A stretch of DNA of 64,000 bases from Phyllobacteriaceae bacterium (GCA_016711085.1 JADJTR010000011.1:1-64000); one strand, 5' to 3'; shown: positions 34,828 through 44,529, counted from the first letter of the stretch. The notes: generated by a model from the letters alone, not told the origin. Numbers and translations: made by a program.

Positions 34828-36363
34828 ATGAACGAAATCGATCCTGCCCTGCGGATTACCGCCGACGCCGTGCGCAACGCACCGGGCGCGAGCGGCGGCC
34901 GTGGCATCGGCCAACTGAACCCGATGGCGATCCAGATCGCCAACCAGTTCCGCAAGGACACAATGTCGCCGGTGATGGTGATCGGCCTGTTGCGGCTTGG
35001 CGAATTCGCCCTGGTGGCGCTGATCGGCCTCGCCGTCGCCGAGTACTATGTCGGATTTCCAGGCCCCCTGTGGGCGACTTACCTGGCGGTCATTGTTGGC
35101 GGCGCCGCGGCGGCGGTGCTCGCCCTGGAAATCGCCGATCTTTACCAACTGCCGGCGCTGCGCAATCCGCCGCGCCAGAGCGGCCTGATCCTGTTGTTAT
35201 GGTCGGGTGTTTTCGCCGTCCTGACGCTTGCGGGATTCCTCGCCAAGATGTCCGCCGATTTCTCCCGTGTCTGGTTCATGGCCTGGTACGGGCTCGGGTT
35301 TGCGGCGTTGATGATCGAACGCTTCGCGGTATCGCGCGTCATCCGCAAATGGGCGCGAAACGGAGCGATGGAACGGCGCGCCGTCATTGTCGGCGGCGGC
35401 CGCGACGCCGAAAAACTCATTCGGGCGCTGGAACAGCAACCGGACAACGACATCCGCATTTGCGGCATCTTCGACGACCGCGACGATCTGCGCTCGCCGC
35501 GCATTGTCGCGGGCTATCCCAAGCTCGGCACGCTCGACGAACTGATCGAGTTCGCCCGCCTCGCCCGCATCGACATGCTGATCGTGTCGCTGCCGCTGAC
35601 GGCGGAATCGCGCGTGCTTTCGATGTTGAAAAAGCTCTGGGTGCTGCCGGTCGACATCCGCCTGTCGGCGCATTCCAACCAATTGCGCTTCCGTCCGCGC
35701 GCCTATTCCTTCGTCGGCCGGGTGCCGATGCTCGATATTTTCGACAAGCCGATCTCGAACTGGGATTCGGTGGCCAAGCGCTTGTTCGACATCTTTTTTT
35801 CGGTGATCGCCATCGTCCTGCTGATGCCGGTGATGATCGCGACCGCGATCGCCATCAAGCTCGATTCGCCGGGTCCGGTGCTGTTTCGCCAGAAGCGCCA
35901 TGGTTTCAACAATGAAGTCGTCGAGGTGCTGGAATTCCGCTCGATGTACACGCATTTGTCCGACCCGACGGCAAAGAACGCGGTGACCAGGAACGATCCG
36001 CGCGTCACCCGCGTCGGCCGTTTCATCCGCAAGACCTCGATCGATGAATTCCCCCAGTTCTTCAATGCGCTGGCCGGGTCGCTGTCGCTGGTCGGGCCGC
36101 GCCCGCACGCCATTTCGGCCCGGGCGCACGACCGCATCTTCGATGAAATCGTCGACGGCTATTTCGCTCGCCACAAGGTCAAACCCGGCGTCACCGGCTG
36201 GGCCCAGATCAATGGCTGGCGCGGCGAAATCGACACCGACGAAAAGATCCAGAAGCGCACCGAGTTCGATCTCTACTACATCGAGAACTGGTCGCTGTGG
36301 TTCGACCTGAAAATCCTGCTCCTGACGCCGATCCGCCTGCTCAAGTCGGAAAACGCCTATTGA
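34828..36363 (+). CDS. Undecaprenyl-phosphate sugar phosphotransferase (polyprenyl glycosylphosphotransferase)
   Basis: The 511-residue initiating enzyme of exopolysaccharide synthesis, which transfers a sugar-1-phosphate (commonly glucose) to undecaprenyl phosphate. It has four amino-terminal membrane helices, a CoA-binding-like middle (RRAVIVGGGRDAEKLI), a fifth membrane segment (FFSVIAIVLLMPVMIATAIA) and the catalytic domain with LDSPGPVLFRQKRHG, RKTSIDEFPQFFNALAGSLSLVGPRPH and KPGVTGWAQINGWRG. Length and order match WcaJ/ExoY-long proteins. Confidence 0.95.
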   Translation: MNEIDPALRITADAVRNAPGASGGRGIGQLNPMAIQIANQFRKDTMSPVMVIGLLRLGEFALVALIGLAVAEYYVGFPGPLWATYLAVIVGGAAAAVLALEIADLYQLPALRNPPRQSGLILLLWSGVFAVLTLAGFLAKMSADFSRVWFMAWYGLGFAALMIERFAVSRVIRKWARNGAMERRAVIVGGGRDAEKLIRALEQQPDNDIRICGIFDDRDDLRSPRIVAGYPKLGTLDELIEFARLARIDMLIVSLPLTAESRVLSMLKKLWVLPVDIRLSAHSNQLRFRPRAYSFVGRVPMLDIFDKPISNWDSVAKRLFDIFFSVIAIVLLMPVMIATAIAIKLDSPGPVLFRQKRHGFNNEVVEVLEFRSMYTHLSDPTAKNAVTRNDPRVTRVGRFIRKTSIDEFPQFFNALAGSLSLVGPRPHAISARAHDRIFDEIVDGYFARHKVKPGVTGWAQINGWRGEIDTDEKIQKRTEFDLYYIENWSLWFDLKILLLTPIRLLKSENAY

Positions 36364-37640
36364 CCGCCGCCATCCTCGCTCCCGATCGCAGCGCCATCGA
36401 CGCCCGGCTGGTGTCGCTGTTGGCGGCTGGCGCCGTCAGCCTTGGCGTGTTGCTGTCCGGCTTCGTGCTGTTCGAGCCGGCGCCTTACGAACTCTACATG
36501 GCCGGGCTCATCGGCGTATGGGCGTTTCTCGGCCTGCGCATCTCGCGCGCGGTGACGCCATTGCTTGCCTTGCTGGTGCTGTTCAACATCGGCGGCATGA
36601 TGTCCGTCTTGCAGATGGACGATGTCAAGGACACGCCGATGTACATCGCCGTGTCGCTGTTCCTGGCCTTCACGGCGGTATTTTTCGCGGCGGTCGTCGA
36701 GCGTAAGCCGACGCTTTACCCGTTGATTTTCAAGGCCTGGATCGTTGCGGCGACGTTCACTTCGGTTCTCGGCGTCGCCGGCTATTTCCATGCCTTTCCG
36801 GGCGCGGACATGTTCACCAAATACACCCGCGCCGCCGGCGCCTTCCAGGATCCGAACGTGTTCGGCCCCTATCTGACGTTGCCGGCCCTGTGGCTGATGA
36901 CCCGCATCATGACCGGCCGCATCGCCGACATGGCGAAGTACGCGCTGCCCCTGCTGTTCATCGTCTTCGCCATTTTCCTGTCGTTCTCGCGCGGCGCATG
37001 GGGCCTGTTCGCCTTCGCGGCGCTGATCACGACCTTCATGCTGCTGCTGCAAAACCGTTCGCCGGCCTTTCGCCTGCGCATCCTGATCATGGCCATGGTC
37101 GCCGTCGCCCTGATCGCGGCGGCGCTGGTAATCGCGCTGCAAATCCCGGCCATCGCCGATTTGTTCTTCGCCCGCGCCAAGCTGGTGCAGGATTATGACG
37201 GCGCCCGCCTCGGCCGCTTCGCCCGTCACGCCATCGGTTTCCTGATGGCGATGGAAAACCCGCTTGGCATCGGCCCGCTCGAATTCGGCCTCAAGCTCGG
37301 CGAGGACACCCACAACATGTGGCTGAAAGCGCTGCTCGATTATGGCTGGCTCGGTTTCGCCGCCTGGACGATCATGATCGTGTGGACGCTCGCCGGCGGC
37401 TTCCGCATCCTGTTCACCAGGACGCCGTGGCAGGCCTACGTCACCTGCGCCTGGGCCGCCGTTCTCGGCCATGTGCTGCTCGGCACCGTCATCGATACCG
37501 ACCATTGGCGCCATTTCTACCTGCTGATCGGCCTCGTCTGGGCCGGCATGGCGCTCGACTATCGCGCCCGCCTGACGCGCGCGTCCGGAAATGCGCCGGC
37601 GCCGCGATTGCCGCTTGCGCCGGAACCCCAAGCCCTCTAA
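36360..37640 (+). CDS. O-antigen ligase/polymerase-like membrane protein (Wzy/WaaL type)
   Basis: A 426-residue polytopic protein with about 11 hydrophobic helices and the typical large periplasmic loop (GRFARHAIGFLMAMENPLGIGPLEFG, LGEDTHNMWLKALLDYGWLG) containing the conserved His-Asn pair. In this cluster the likely role is polymerising the exopolysaccharide repeat units. The start is a TTG overlapping the previous stop (TTGA). A longer frame from 36297 exists but would overlap the phosphotransferase by 67 bases. Confidence 0.88.
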   Translation: MTAAILAPDRSAIDARLVSLLAAGAVSLGVLLSGFVLFEPAPYELYMAGLIGVWAFLGLRISRAVTPLLALLVLFNIGGMMSVLQMDDVKDTPMYIAVSLFLAFTAVFFAAVVERKPTLYPLIFKAWIVAATFTSVLGVAGYFHAFPGADMFTKYTRAAGAFQDPNVFGPYLTLPALWLMTRIMTGRIADMAKYALPLLFIVFAIFLSFSRGAWGLFAFAALITTFMLLLQNRSPAFRLRILIMAMVAVALIAAALVIALQIPAIADLFFARAKLVQDYDGARLGRFARHAIGFLMAMENPLGIGPLEFGLKLGEDTHNMWLKALLDYGWLGFAAWTIMIVWTLAGGFRILFTRTPWQAYVTCAWAAVLGHVLLGTVIDTDHWRHFYLLIGLVWAGMALDYRARLTRASGNAPAPRLPLAPEPQAL

Positions 37641-37655
37641 AGCCTGTCCCCGGTT

Positions 37656-37732
<77 letters not shown>

Positions 37733-37770
37733 TTAAAATCAAGGGCTTGACCGGAAGTCCTTGTCGGAAA

Positions 37771-37968
37771 TCAGTACTTCTTGTCGATCCCGGCATCCTT
37801 GAGAATGCCGTTTGCCGTAAACCGGCTCATGAGATTGCGCGGAACGAGAACGACGACGCCGGTTTCGTGGCATTTCCATTTCTCATGTGAGCTTTTTGCG
37901 TTTTCCAAATATCCGAATCCGTGGGCTTTCAACTCGGCGCAAACGGCTTTGTAGAACCCCACAACCAC
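37771..37968 (-). CDS. HicA-family mRNA interferase toxin
   Basis: A 65-residue HicA-like protein with the dsRNA-binding-like fold. The catalytic histidine is expected in NAKSSHEKWKCHETG. It starts with GTG three bases after the DUF1902 antitoxin stop, so the two are coupled. The gene order antitoxin-toxin is the reverse of classical hicAB but usual for DUF1902 partners. Confidence 0.83.
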   Translation of the reverse strand: MVVGFYKAVCAELKAHGFGYLENAKSSHEKWKCHETGVVVLVPRNLMSRFTANGILKDAGIDKKY

Positions 37969-37971
37969 GGT

Positions 37972-38220
37972 TCACGTAGGCGACAACGCAATCGGACGCT
38001 GCCAAAGAATGGCCGGCATCAGGTCCTTCAGCGATTTATTCGCAATTTCGGACGCGGTCAGGTGGTTCGCGACGATCAACTCAACCGCGACTTCGTGCAT
38101 TACTGTCTCGTATTCCTCGATCGTCCCGGCTTCGATGTGGAGGCCAATAATATCGCTCTCGGAATAAAATACTTTGGCTTCGTCATCCCAAAGAGCTGCG
38201 ATGGAATAGGTCCTCTTCAT
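37972..38220 (-). CDS. DUF1902 (HicB-like) antitoxin
   Basis: An 82-residue HicB-fold protein: YSIAALWDDEAKVFYSESDIIGLHIEAGTIEEYE is the typical DUF1902 strand-strand-helix core. No DNA-binding domain follows, so repression would need another factor. The ATG at 38220 is chosen because family similarity begins there. Confidence 0.85.
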   Translation of the reverse strand: MKRTYSIAALWDDEAKVFYSESDIIGLHIEAGTIEEYETVMHEVAVELIVANHLTASEIANKSLKDLMPAILWQRPIALSPT

Positions 38221-38346
38221 CTGGACATGCTCCCCGAAGGAAGGCCCGAAGGCGGTGTCGGCATCAATCACACCCTATATGGGCCTTGAAAAGTGAAAAT
38301 TGAATGCCTCGCGCGCTCCCGCGTCGGCTTGCCGCCAATCCGCCCC

Positions 38347-38637
38347 TCACATCCCGTCGACGATGATCACCGTGCTCTTGGCGTTGGCGTGGCGCAATTT
38401 CGCCACCGGGGCGTATTCCGGCGAGCGGGCGAAAGCGCGGGCCGAGGCCATGTCGGGAAACTCGATGATGACGATGCGGGTCGGCGACCACAATTGCGCA
38501 TCGACCACGTCGAGATCGCCGCCGCGGGCGCGATAGACGCCGCCGTAGGATTCGGCGATGGCGCGGGCCTTCGCCTTGTAGGCCTCGTATTCGGCGGCGT
38601 TTTCGATCCTGGTGTCGGCGATGACGAAAGCGGGCAT
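38347..38637 (-). CDS. DUF1330 family protein
   Basis: A 96-residue protein with the dimeric alpha-beta barrel (ABM-like) pattern: AFVIADTRIENAAEYEAYKAKA, YRARGGDLDVVD, RIVIIEFPDMASARAFARSPEYAP and a final VIIVDG. Enzymatic role unknown. It lies 16 bases after the MerR regulator gene on the same strand. Confidence 0.9.
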   Translation of the reverse strand: MPAFVIADTRIENAAEYEAYKAKARAIAESYGGVYRARGGDLDVVDAQLWSPTRIVIIEFPDMASARAFARSPEYAPVAKLRHANAKSTVIIVDGM

Positions 38638-38653
38638 GGACGTCTCTCCGGGT

Positions 38654-39184
38654 TCAGCGCACCTGGTCGAGCAGGCGCTTGCATTCGAGCAGGTCGAACA
38701 AGGCTTCCTGCAGCAAAGCGCGATTGTCGCGCGACAGGCGGTCGGTCCCGGCGGGAACAGGCCCCTCCTCTTCCTTGCCGCCGAAACCGAAGAAGCGGCG
38801 AGACGGCTTGGCCCTGGCCTGACCGACCAGCATCTCGTCGCCATTGTCGGGGAGGTTCGCGGCCGCGCCCTCCTGCGCCTTCGACGCCAGCAACGCATTG
38901 GCCGCTTCGGGATTGCCCGACCCGAGCGCGCCGATGAAAGCGGCCCCGCGCTCGCGCAGCAATTTCTGCACGCCTTTGATGGTGTAGCCCTGATCGTGGA
39001 GCATGTGGCGGATGCCCTTGATCAACTCGACATCCTGCGGACGATAATAGCGGCGGCCGCCGCCGCGCTTCATCGGCTTGATCTGGATGAACCGTGTCTC
39101 CCAGAAGCGCAGCACGTGCTGCGGCAAGTCGAGGTCGTCGGCAACTTCGCTGATGGTGCGGAAAGCGTCGGGGCTTTTATCCAT
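38654..39184 (-). CDS. MerR-family transcriptional regulator
   Basis: A 176-residue regulator with an amino-terminal winged helix (RTISEVADDLDLPQHVLRFWETRF, GGGRRYYRPQDVELIKGIRHML) and KGVQKLLRE. There are no metal-binding cysteines of the MerR/CueR type, and the carboxyl part is polar with a final helix. This is the conserved member found next to ihfA in alphaproteobacteria. Target unknown. Confidence 0.9.
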   Translation of the reverse strand: MDKSPDAFRTISEVADDLDLPQHVLRFWETRFIQIKPMKRGGGRRYYRPQDVELIKGIRHMLHDQGYTIKGVQKLLRERGAAFIGALGSGNPEAANALLASKAQEGAAANLPDNGDEMLVGQARAKPSRRFFGFGGKEEEGPVPAGTDRLSRDNRALLQEALFDLLECKRLLDQVR

Positions 39185-39258
39185 GGGGCGAGTGCGAATC
39201 CTTGGGCCAATCCCGCCATTTCAACCATTTGCGGCCGAAGCCGCAAGCCGGAAAACGC

Positions 39259-39594
39259 TCAGGCGTCGACGGTCTTGCGGGCGCGCGCCTTCGGCGCCTT
39301 GTGGCCGCGCAGGATGCGGCTTTTCAAGACATTCGACGCCTTGAAGGTGAGCACGCGGCGCGGCAGGATCGGCACTTCCTCCCCGGTCTTGGGATTGCGG
39401 CCGATACGCTGGTTCTTGGCGCGGATCTGGAAGGTGGCGAAGGATGACAGCTTCACCGATTCGCCGCGCACGATCGCATCGCAAATCTCGTCGAGCACCA
39501 ATTCCACGAGTTGCGCCGATTCGGTTCGCGACAACCCGACCTTACGGTAGACGGCTTCGGCCAAATCGGCGCGCGTCAGCGTCCTGCTGCTCAT
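39259..39594 (-). CDS. ihfA: Integration host factor alpha subunit
   Basis: IHF-alpha pairs with IHF-beta to bend DNA at specific sites. The 111-residue product shows TRADLAEAVYRKVGLSR, VKLSSFATFQIRAKNQRIGRNPKTGEEVPI with the intercalating proline region, and a basic tail. The ATG at 39594 was chosen over upstream starts that add non-family sequence. Confidence 0.96.
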   Translation of the reverse strand: MSSRTLTRADLAEAVYRKVGLSRTESAQLVELVLDEICDAIVRGESVKLSSFATFQIRAKNQRIGRNPKTGEEVPILPRRVLTFKASNVLKSRILRGHKAPKARARKTVDA

Positions 39595-39705
39595 CGGATG
39601 GTTTTCCCCCAACTCATCAGACACATACTTCGAGACTAAAAAGAAACGTAGCGACATTGCGCAACGGAAACAAGCCAATTTGGCAGCACACGCGTGACGC
39701 GCGCG

Positions 39706-40665
39706 TCACCAGCGCAGCAACGCCGCTCCCCAGGTGAATCCGCCGCCCATCGCCTCGACCATGACAAGGTCGCCGCGCTTGATGCGGCCGTCGGCGACGG
39801 CCTCGGCGAGCGCCAGCGGCACGGACGCCGCCGACGTGTTGCCGTGGTGGTCGACGGTGACGACGATTTTGGCCGGGTCGATTTCGAGCTTCTTCGCCGA
39901 TGCGTCGATGATGCGCTTGTTGGCCTGGTGCGGCACGAACCAGTCGAGGTCGGCGGCGGTTTTGCCGGCCTTGGCGAACGCGTCGACCACCACGTCGGCG
40001 ATCATGCCGACGGCGTGTTTGAACACCTCGCGGCCTTCCATGCGCAGCATGCCGACCGTGCCGGTGGTCGACGGGCCGCCATCGACGTAGAGCTTGTGCT
40101 TGTGGCTGCCATCCGAGCGCAGAGACGCCGACAGCACGCCGCGCTCGCTCCCCTCCTGTGCTTCGAGCACCAAGGCGCCGGCGCCATCGCCGAAGAGCAC
40201 GCAGGTGGTGCGGTCGGTCCAGTCGAGGATGCGCGAAAAGGTCTCGGCCCCGATGACCAGCGCCCGTTTGGCCTGGCCGCCGCGCAAGTAGAGATCGGCG
40301 GTGGTCAGGGCATAGACGAAGCCGGTGCAGACGGCCTGGATGTCGAAGGCGAAACCCGACGAAATGCCGAGGCGCTGTTGAATCTCGACAGCCGTCGCCG
40401 GAAAGGTGTTGTTCGGCGTCGAGGTGGCAAGCACGATCAGGTCGATCGACGAGGCGTCGACGCCGGCGTTCGCCAGCGCGGCGCGCGCCGCCGCTTCGCC
40501 GAGCGACGCGGTGGTTTCGCCTTCGCCGGCGATGCGGCGCTCGCGAATGCCGGTGCGCTGGGCGATCCATTCGTCGGAGGTTTCGACAACCCCCTCGAAA
40601 TCGGCATTGCGCATGATGCGGGCCGGAAGCGCGGCGCCGGCGCCGAGGACGACGGAGCGGATCAT
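39706..40665 (-). CDS. fabH: 3-oxoacyl-[acyl-carrier-protein] synthase III
   Basis: FabH condenses acetyl-CoA with malonyl-ACP to start fatty acid synthesis. The 319-residue product carries TSDEWIAQRTGIRERR, the active-site cysteine in DIQAVCTGFVYAL, the histidine in VPHQANKRI, the asparagine in HHGNTSAASVPLAL, and the terminal GFTWGAALLRW. Its start overlaps the plsX stop (ATGA type), so they are one operon. Confidence 0.97.
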   Translation of the reverse strand: MIRSVVLGAGAALPARIMRNADFEGVVETSDEWIAQRTGIRERRIAGEGETTASLGEAAARAALANAGVDASSIDLIVLATSTPNNTFPATAVEIQQRLGISSGFAFDIQAVCTGFVYALTTADLYLRGGQAKRALVIGAETFSRILDWTDRTTCVLFGDGAGALVLEAQEGSERGVLSASLRSDGSHKHKLYVDGGPSTTGTVGMLRMEGREVFKHAVGMIADVVVDAFAKAGKTAADLDWFVPHQANKRIIDASAKKLEIDPAKIVVTVDHHGNTSAASVPLALAEAVADGRIKRGDLVMVEAMGGGFTWGAALLRW

Positions 40666-41733
40666 GCGCCGGGCCCCGGCGCCGTCGACGATACAGCCGT
40701 TGTTTCGTTTCTGGTCTGGCGCAAATGGAATTGGTCGAGGTCCGCCCGGATCTTGTCGACGACGCGCCCGACGGCCATGTCGTAGGCCAGTTCCGTGGCG
40801 GCGGCGATGCCCTCCGCGTCGGCGCCGCCATGGCTTTTGACAACGATGCCGTTCAAGCCGAGAAAGACGCCGCCGTTGAGTTTGCGCGGGTCGAGTTTCT
40901 CGCGCAGGGCCGCGAAGGCGGCGCGGGCGAAGAAATAGCCGATGCGCGCCGAAAGCGTTCGGCTCATCGTGTCGCGCAAATAGCCGGCGATCTGCTTGGC
41001 GGTGCCTTCGGCCGATTTGAGCGCGATGTTGCCGGAAAATCCTTCCGTGACGACCACGTCGACCGTGCCCTTGCCGATATCGTCGCCTTCGACGAAACCG
41101 CGATAATCCATGCCGGGCGCCAGGCCGTCGCGCAGGATCGATCCGGCGGCCTTGACCTCTTCCTGGCCCTTAATCTCCTCGACGCCGACATTGAGCAGGC
41201 CGACGGTGGGCCGCTCGATGTCGAAAACGGCGCGCGCCATGGCGGCGCCGAGAATGGCGAAATCGATCAACTGGTGGGCGTCGGCGCCGATGGTCGCGCC
41301 GACATCGAGCACGATCGATTCGCCGCGCGTCGTCGGCCATATGGCGGCCAGGATCGGCCGCTCGATGCTGGCCATGGTGCGCAGGCAGAATTTCGCCATC
41401 GCCATCAGCGCGCCGGTATTGCCGGCGGAGATGCAGACTTCGGCCTCGCCGTTCTTGACCGCCTCGATCGCCTTCCACATCGACGATTTCCACCTTCCAT
41501 GGCGCAAGGCCTGGCTCGGCTTGTCGGACATGGACACGGCGACATCGCAATGGATGACGGTGCAGCGCTTGGGCAGGACCTGCAGCGTCGAAAGGACCGG
41601 CGTCATGTCGGCGACGCGACCGAAAAAGGAGGAAATGCACATCCGGCCGGCGAACGGCGACGCGCTCCAGACCGGGCAGAACCACGGCGGGACCGTGATC
41701 GCCCCCCATCACATCGACTGAAATCCTGGTCAC
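40662..41733 (-). CDS. plsX: Phosphate acyltransferase PlsX (one apparent frameshift)
   Basis: PlsX makes acyl phosphate from acyl-ACP for phospholipid synthesis. Family segments are ISVDVMGGDHGP at the start, MWKAIEAVKNGEAEVCISAGNTGALM, LDVGATIGADAHQLIDFA, NVGVEEIKGQE and YRGFVEGDDIGKGTVDVVVTEGFSGNIALK. A run of five T near 41627 has one base too many; removing it restores HFLLFGRVA. The start is GTG at 41733. The total, about 357 residues, fits the family. Confidence 0.95.
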
Positions 41734-41838
41734 TTCGCCTTCCCGTGCGCTTATCCGGTCACGCTCCCGGCGGCGCGGGCGGACAATAGCCAATTTCCGT
41801 TGCCGCACAACCACTTTGAGGTCGCGCGGCCAATCCGT

Positions 41839-42384
41839 TCAGCGATTTTCGTTCAGTTTGGCCAGCGCGGCGAAAGGGTTCATCGCACCGTCGCCGGTTT
41901 CAGACTCGCCGAACGCGGCGCCCGGCGCGCGCGGATAGGGATCGATGGCGAGTTCGAAGAATTCCTCGACCAGCGCGCCGACGTCGATTGAATCGCCCGA
42001 AAAGGTTTCCGGTGCGTCGGGACCTTCCGGATCGACAAGGATTTCGCCATAGGTGGGGACGGCAAGGCGGGAGTTTTCGGGCACGAAAACGCCATCGATG
42101 GCGGCATCGATGGTGGCCGGCACCGGTTCGAGCGTCACGATGCAGGACTGGACGATATCGGCGACGACCCGTCCGCTCACCTTCGCGCCATCCTTGCCCC
42201 AGCGTTCGACCAGCAGTTCGGCATGAAGCCTGTCGACCGATTCCAGACCATGGGCGTCGGCGAGCGCGGCGCGGGCTTCCGCGTCGGCGTCGATTTTCAC
42301 CGGGAATCCGCGCGCCGGCAGCCGGCGCACTTCGACATCGAACGACAACGGACTTTTGTCGACCGCGCGGGAATTTGCGCTCAT
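41839..42384 (-). CDS. DUF177 domain protein (YceD-like)
   Basis: A 181-residue acidic protein. The DUF177 landmarks are GKVSG-type VSGRVVADIVQSCIVTLEPVPATID and VDPEGPDAPE, followed by VGALVEEFFELAIDPYPRAPGA. The DxC part of the metal/RNA-related motif is reduced here to one cysteine. YceD proteins are linked to 23S rRNA and lipid gene clusters. The ATG overlaps the stop of the CBP3-like gene (ATGA). Confidence 0.9.
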   Translation of the reverse strand: MSANSRAVDKSPLSFDVEVRRLPARGFPVKIDADAEARAALADAHGLESVDRLHAELLVERWGKDGAKVSGRVVADIVQSCIVTLEPVPATIDAAIDGVFVPENSRLAVPTYGEILVDPEGPDAPETFSGDSIDVGALVEEFFELAIDPYPRAPGAAFGESETGDGAMNPFAALAKLNENR

Positions 42385-42935
42385 GGGTTGGCCTCCTTGG
42401 CGGCCGGTTGGGGGAAAACGAATCCGCCGGCGGCGATCTCCTCGTTGGTCAGGGCGGCGAGAGCTGAATCGACGGCGAGCGCATGACGGGCGAGCGCTTG
42501 CACTTGCGGCCAATCGGCCCCGTCCGGACGCACATTGCGCCGCAGTGCGGCGGCGAGCGCCGCCTCATCGCTGGCGCCGATGGCGTCGCCATAGGCCTTG
42601 GCGCGGCCGTAAAACATCTCGGCCATGGCTTTGAGCGTTTTGGGCACCCGGCCGTCGCCGACGCCGAGATCGCGCAGCGCCCGGTCGGTTTCGGAGAAAA
42701 ACAGGTCGGCGAGGCCGCCGGCGAGGCGTTCCGCCGCCTCGCCCCGACCCGAAAGGCGGCGAAGCGCCAGGATCATGTGCAGCGACACCATCTCGAAACG
42801 GCCGAGCGTCGTGTCCGGCACACCCCACCGGGCAAATAGCGCCGTCTGCCGCGCCGCCGCCACGATTTGTCCGTAAGCGGCGTCACGAAGCGCTTCATCC
42901 GGGGCATTTCGCCTTGAAAACCAACGCCTCAGCAT
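42381..42935 (-). CDS. Ubiquinol-cytochrome c chaperone (CBP3-like)
   Basis: A 184-residue homolog of mitochondrial CBP3, an assembly factor of cytochrome b in complex III. Family features are the helical amino part (YGQIVAAARQTALFARWGVPDTTLGRFEMVSLHMILALRRL), LFFSETDRALRDLGVGDGRVPK and MAEMFYGRAKAYGDA. It stands between DUF177 and bamE, as usual in this order. Confidence 0.92.
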   Translation of the reverse strand: MLRRWFSRRNAPDEALRDAAYGQIVAAARQTALFARWGVPDTTLGRFEMVSLHMILALRRLSGRGEAAERLAGGLADLFFSETDRALRDLGVGDGRVPKTLKAMAEMFYGRAKAYGDAIGASDEAALAAALRRNVRPDGADWPQVQALARHALAVDSALAALTNEEIAAGGFVFPQPAAKEANP

Positions 42936-43044
42936 AGCGGCGGAACGGTCCTTGACGGGCGAGTTGCAACTGCTTTGAAGCTGGTTTACCGAGTTTGGCT
43001 ACCGGCGCAAGCGCGGCTTTCGCGCCGAAGAACAGGAGAGTGCC

Positions 43045-43557
43045 TTGGACAAAGCGGCAAACAGGGTTGCGCGTGCTGCGGCGCTGGCTGCCATGGCGGG
43101 CATCGCGTTGGCGGGCTGCAAGGGCACAGCCGACGCGCTCGCGCCAAAAGGGGCGCTGTCGGCGCGCGAAAACATCCACCAGGGCTATGTCTTCGATCAG
43201 CAGGCGCTCGATTTCGTGCCGGTTGGCTCCAGCCGAGAACAGGTGCTGCTCGCGCTCGGCACGCCGACGACGACGGCGACCTTCGACAATGAGGTTTTCT
43301 ATTACATCTCGCAGCAGCGCATCCGGCGCGCCGCTTTCGCCAAACCGAAGCTCGTCGACCAGCGCATTCTCGCGGTCTATTTCGGCGCCGACGGCCGCGT
43401 CGAGAACATCGCCGCCTATGGCATGAATGACGGCAAGGTGTTCGATTTCGTCAGGAAAGTGACGCCGACCGGCGGCAAGGACCAGACCTTCATCGGGCAG
43501 ATTCTCAGCGGCCTCGGCAGCAAGTCGGCGCCGAAACTGCCTGGCGCCGGCGGCTGA
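43045..43557 (+). CDS. bamE: Outer membrane assembly lipoprotein BamE (SmpA/OmlA)
   Basis: A 170-residue lipoprotein of the BAM complex, which inserts outer-membrane beta barrels. The lipobox is ALAGCKG. The SmpA/OmlA fold shows NIHQGYVFDQQALDFVPVGSSREQVLLALGTPT and FDNEVFYYISQQ. The start is a TTG at 43045 with AGGAGAG upstream. A degraded copy of its middle part lies at 46580-46790. Confidence 0.92.
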   Translation: MDKAANRVARAAALAAMAGIALAGCKGTADALAPKGALSARENIHQGYVFDQQALDFVPVGSSREQVLLALGTPTTTATFDNEVFYYISQQRIRRAAFAKPKLVDQRILAVYFGADGRVENIAAYGMNDGKVFDFVRKVTPTGGKDQTFIGQILSGLGSKSAPKLPGAGG

Positions 43558-43572
43558 CCGGGGCGGCGGCGG

Positions 43573-44526
43573 TCAGGGATCTCGCCCGGTCGGGTGTCTG
43601 CCGATACCGACCGCCGCGATCAGTCCGGACGAACTGGAACCCGTCGCGCCGACACAGTCGTTGCATTCGATAAGCTGAGCGCTGGAAATGTCGTGGATTT
43701 CGTTGTGCTGGTGACTGGAGTCGGTCACCCAGCGTCCGGTGAGCGTCATCAGGCAACCGGAACTGATCGCCTCCCCCCTTTCGTCAAAATCGGATGCCGC
43801 ATCGGCGATCCAGCCGATGCCCGCGCCGATCGTGTTGCCGATCGCGCCGCCGGCGAAAGCGCCTACGGCGATCGCAATGGCGACGGCCAGAAGACAGAGC
43901 AATGCGCCAATGCCGAATGTGGCCAGGCCGAGTGCCACACAAATCGCGGCGCCGATCACGGCGCCGGCTATGGCGCCCGCGACCGATCCGGCCGCGGCGC
44001 CGACTGCGGCGTAGTCGCCGATGCGCGAACCGATTTCGCAATGCAGCGCGGCGAGCATGCTGGCCGGATCGACGACGGTGAAGGCCGGCCCCCCGCCGGG
44101 CGCAGCCCGGGTGCGGATCACGTCCAGAGTCAGTCCGAAGCCGGCGGGGCCGTCGACGGTCAGCGACGGGCCTCCGAGATTGAAGGTCCAGTCATTGTCG
44201 TGGAATGGCGGATATCCGGTGTTTTTTCCGGCGCACAGTACGCAGCCCGACATGGTGATTTCACTGGGGTTCTGGACGAATAGCCGGTCGAACCAGGCAA
44301 CCGCGAATCCGATGAAAAAACCGAGTATCGCGCCAGCGCCGGCGGCCGCGAGAACGACGCCGATGGCGACGAGCGCCGCCGGGCCGCCGGCGACGCCGAC
44401 TTCGGCGACCGACAACGCCCCGGCTGTCCCGACGATGGCCGCTCCGCCGCCGACCCAGCCAAGAACCCGGTCGCGCCCGGCGTCGGGATTGCCTTCGCCA
44501 TCATGTTTCGTGTCGCAGCCGGACAT
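43573..44526 (-). CDS. Unknown glycine-rich membrane protein, third gene of an accessory cassette
   Basis: A 317-residue protein with two blocks of glycine/alanine-rich hydrophobic helices (about residues 25-85 and 165-245, the latter with glycine-zipper-like spacing). Between them is a soluble segment with SGCVLCAGKNTGYPPFHDNDW, and after them a polar end containing GRWVTDSSHQHNEIHDI and CNDC. The nine or so cysteines and the histidine-rich motif could bind metal. I do not recognise the family. It follows the second cassette gene by three bases. Confidence 0.7.
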   Translation of the reverse strand: MSGCDTKHDGEGNPDAGRDRVLGWVGGGAAIVGTAGALSVAEVGVAGGPAALVAIGVVLAAAGAGAILGFFIGFAVAWFDRLFVQNPSEITMSGCVLCAGKNTGYPPFHDNDWTFNLGGPSLTVDGPAGFGLTLDVIRTRAAPGGGPAFTVVDPASMLAALHCEIGSRIGDYAAVGAAAGSVAGAIAGAVIGAAICVALGLATFGIGALLCLLAVAIAIAVGAFAGGAIGNTIGAGIGWIADAASDFDERGEAISSGCLMTLTGRWVTDSSHQHNEIHDISSAQLIECNDCVGATGSSSSGLIAAVGIGRHPTGRDP

Positions 44527-44529
44527 GGG

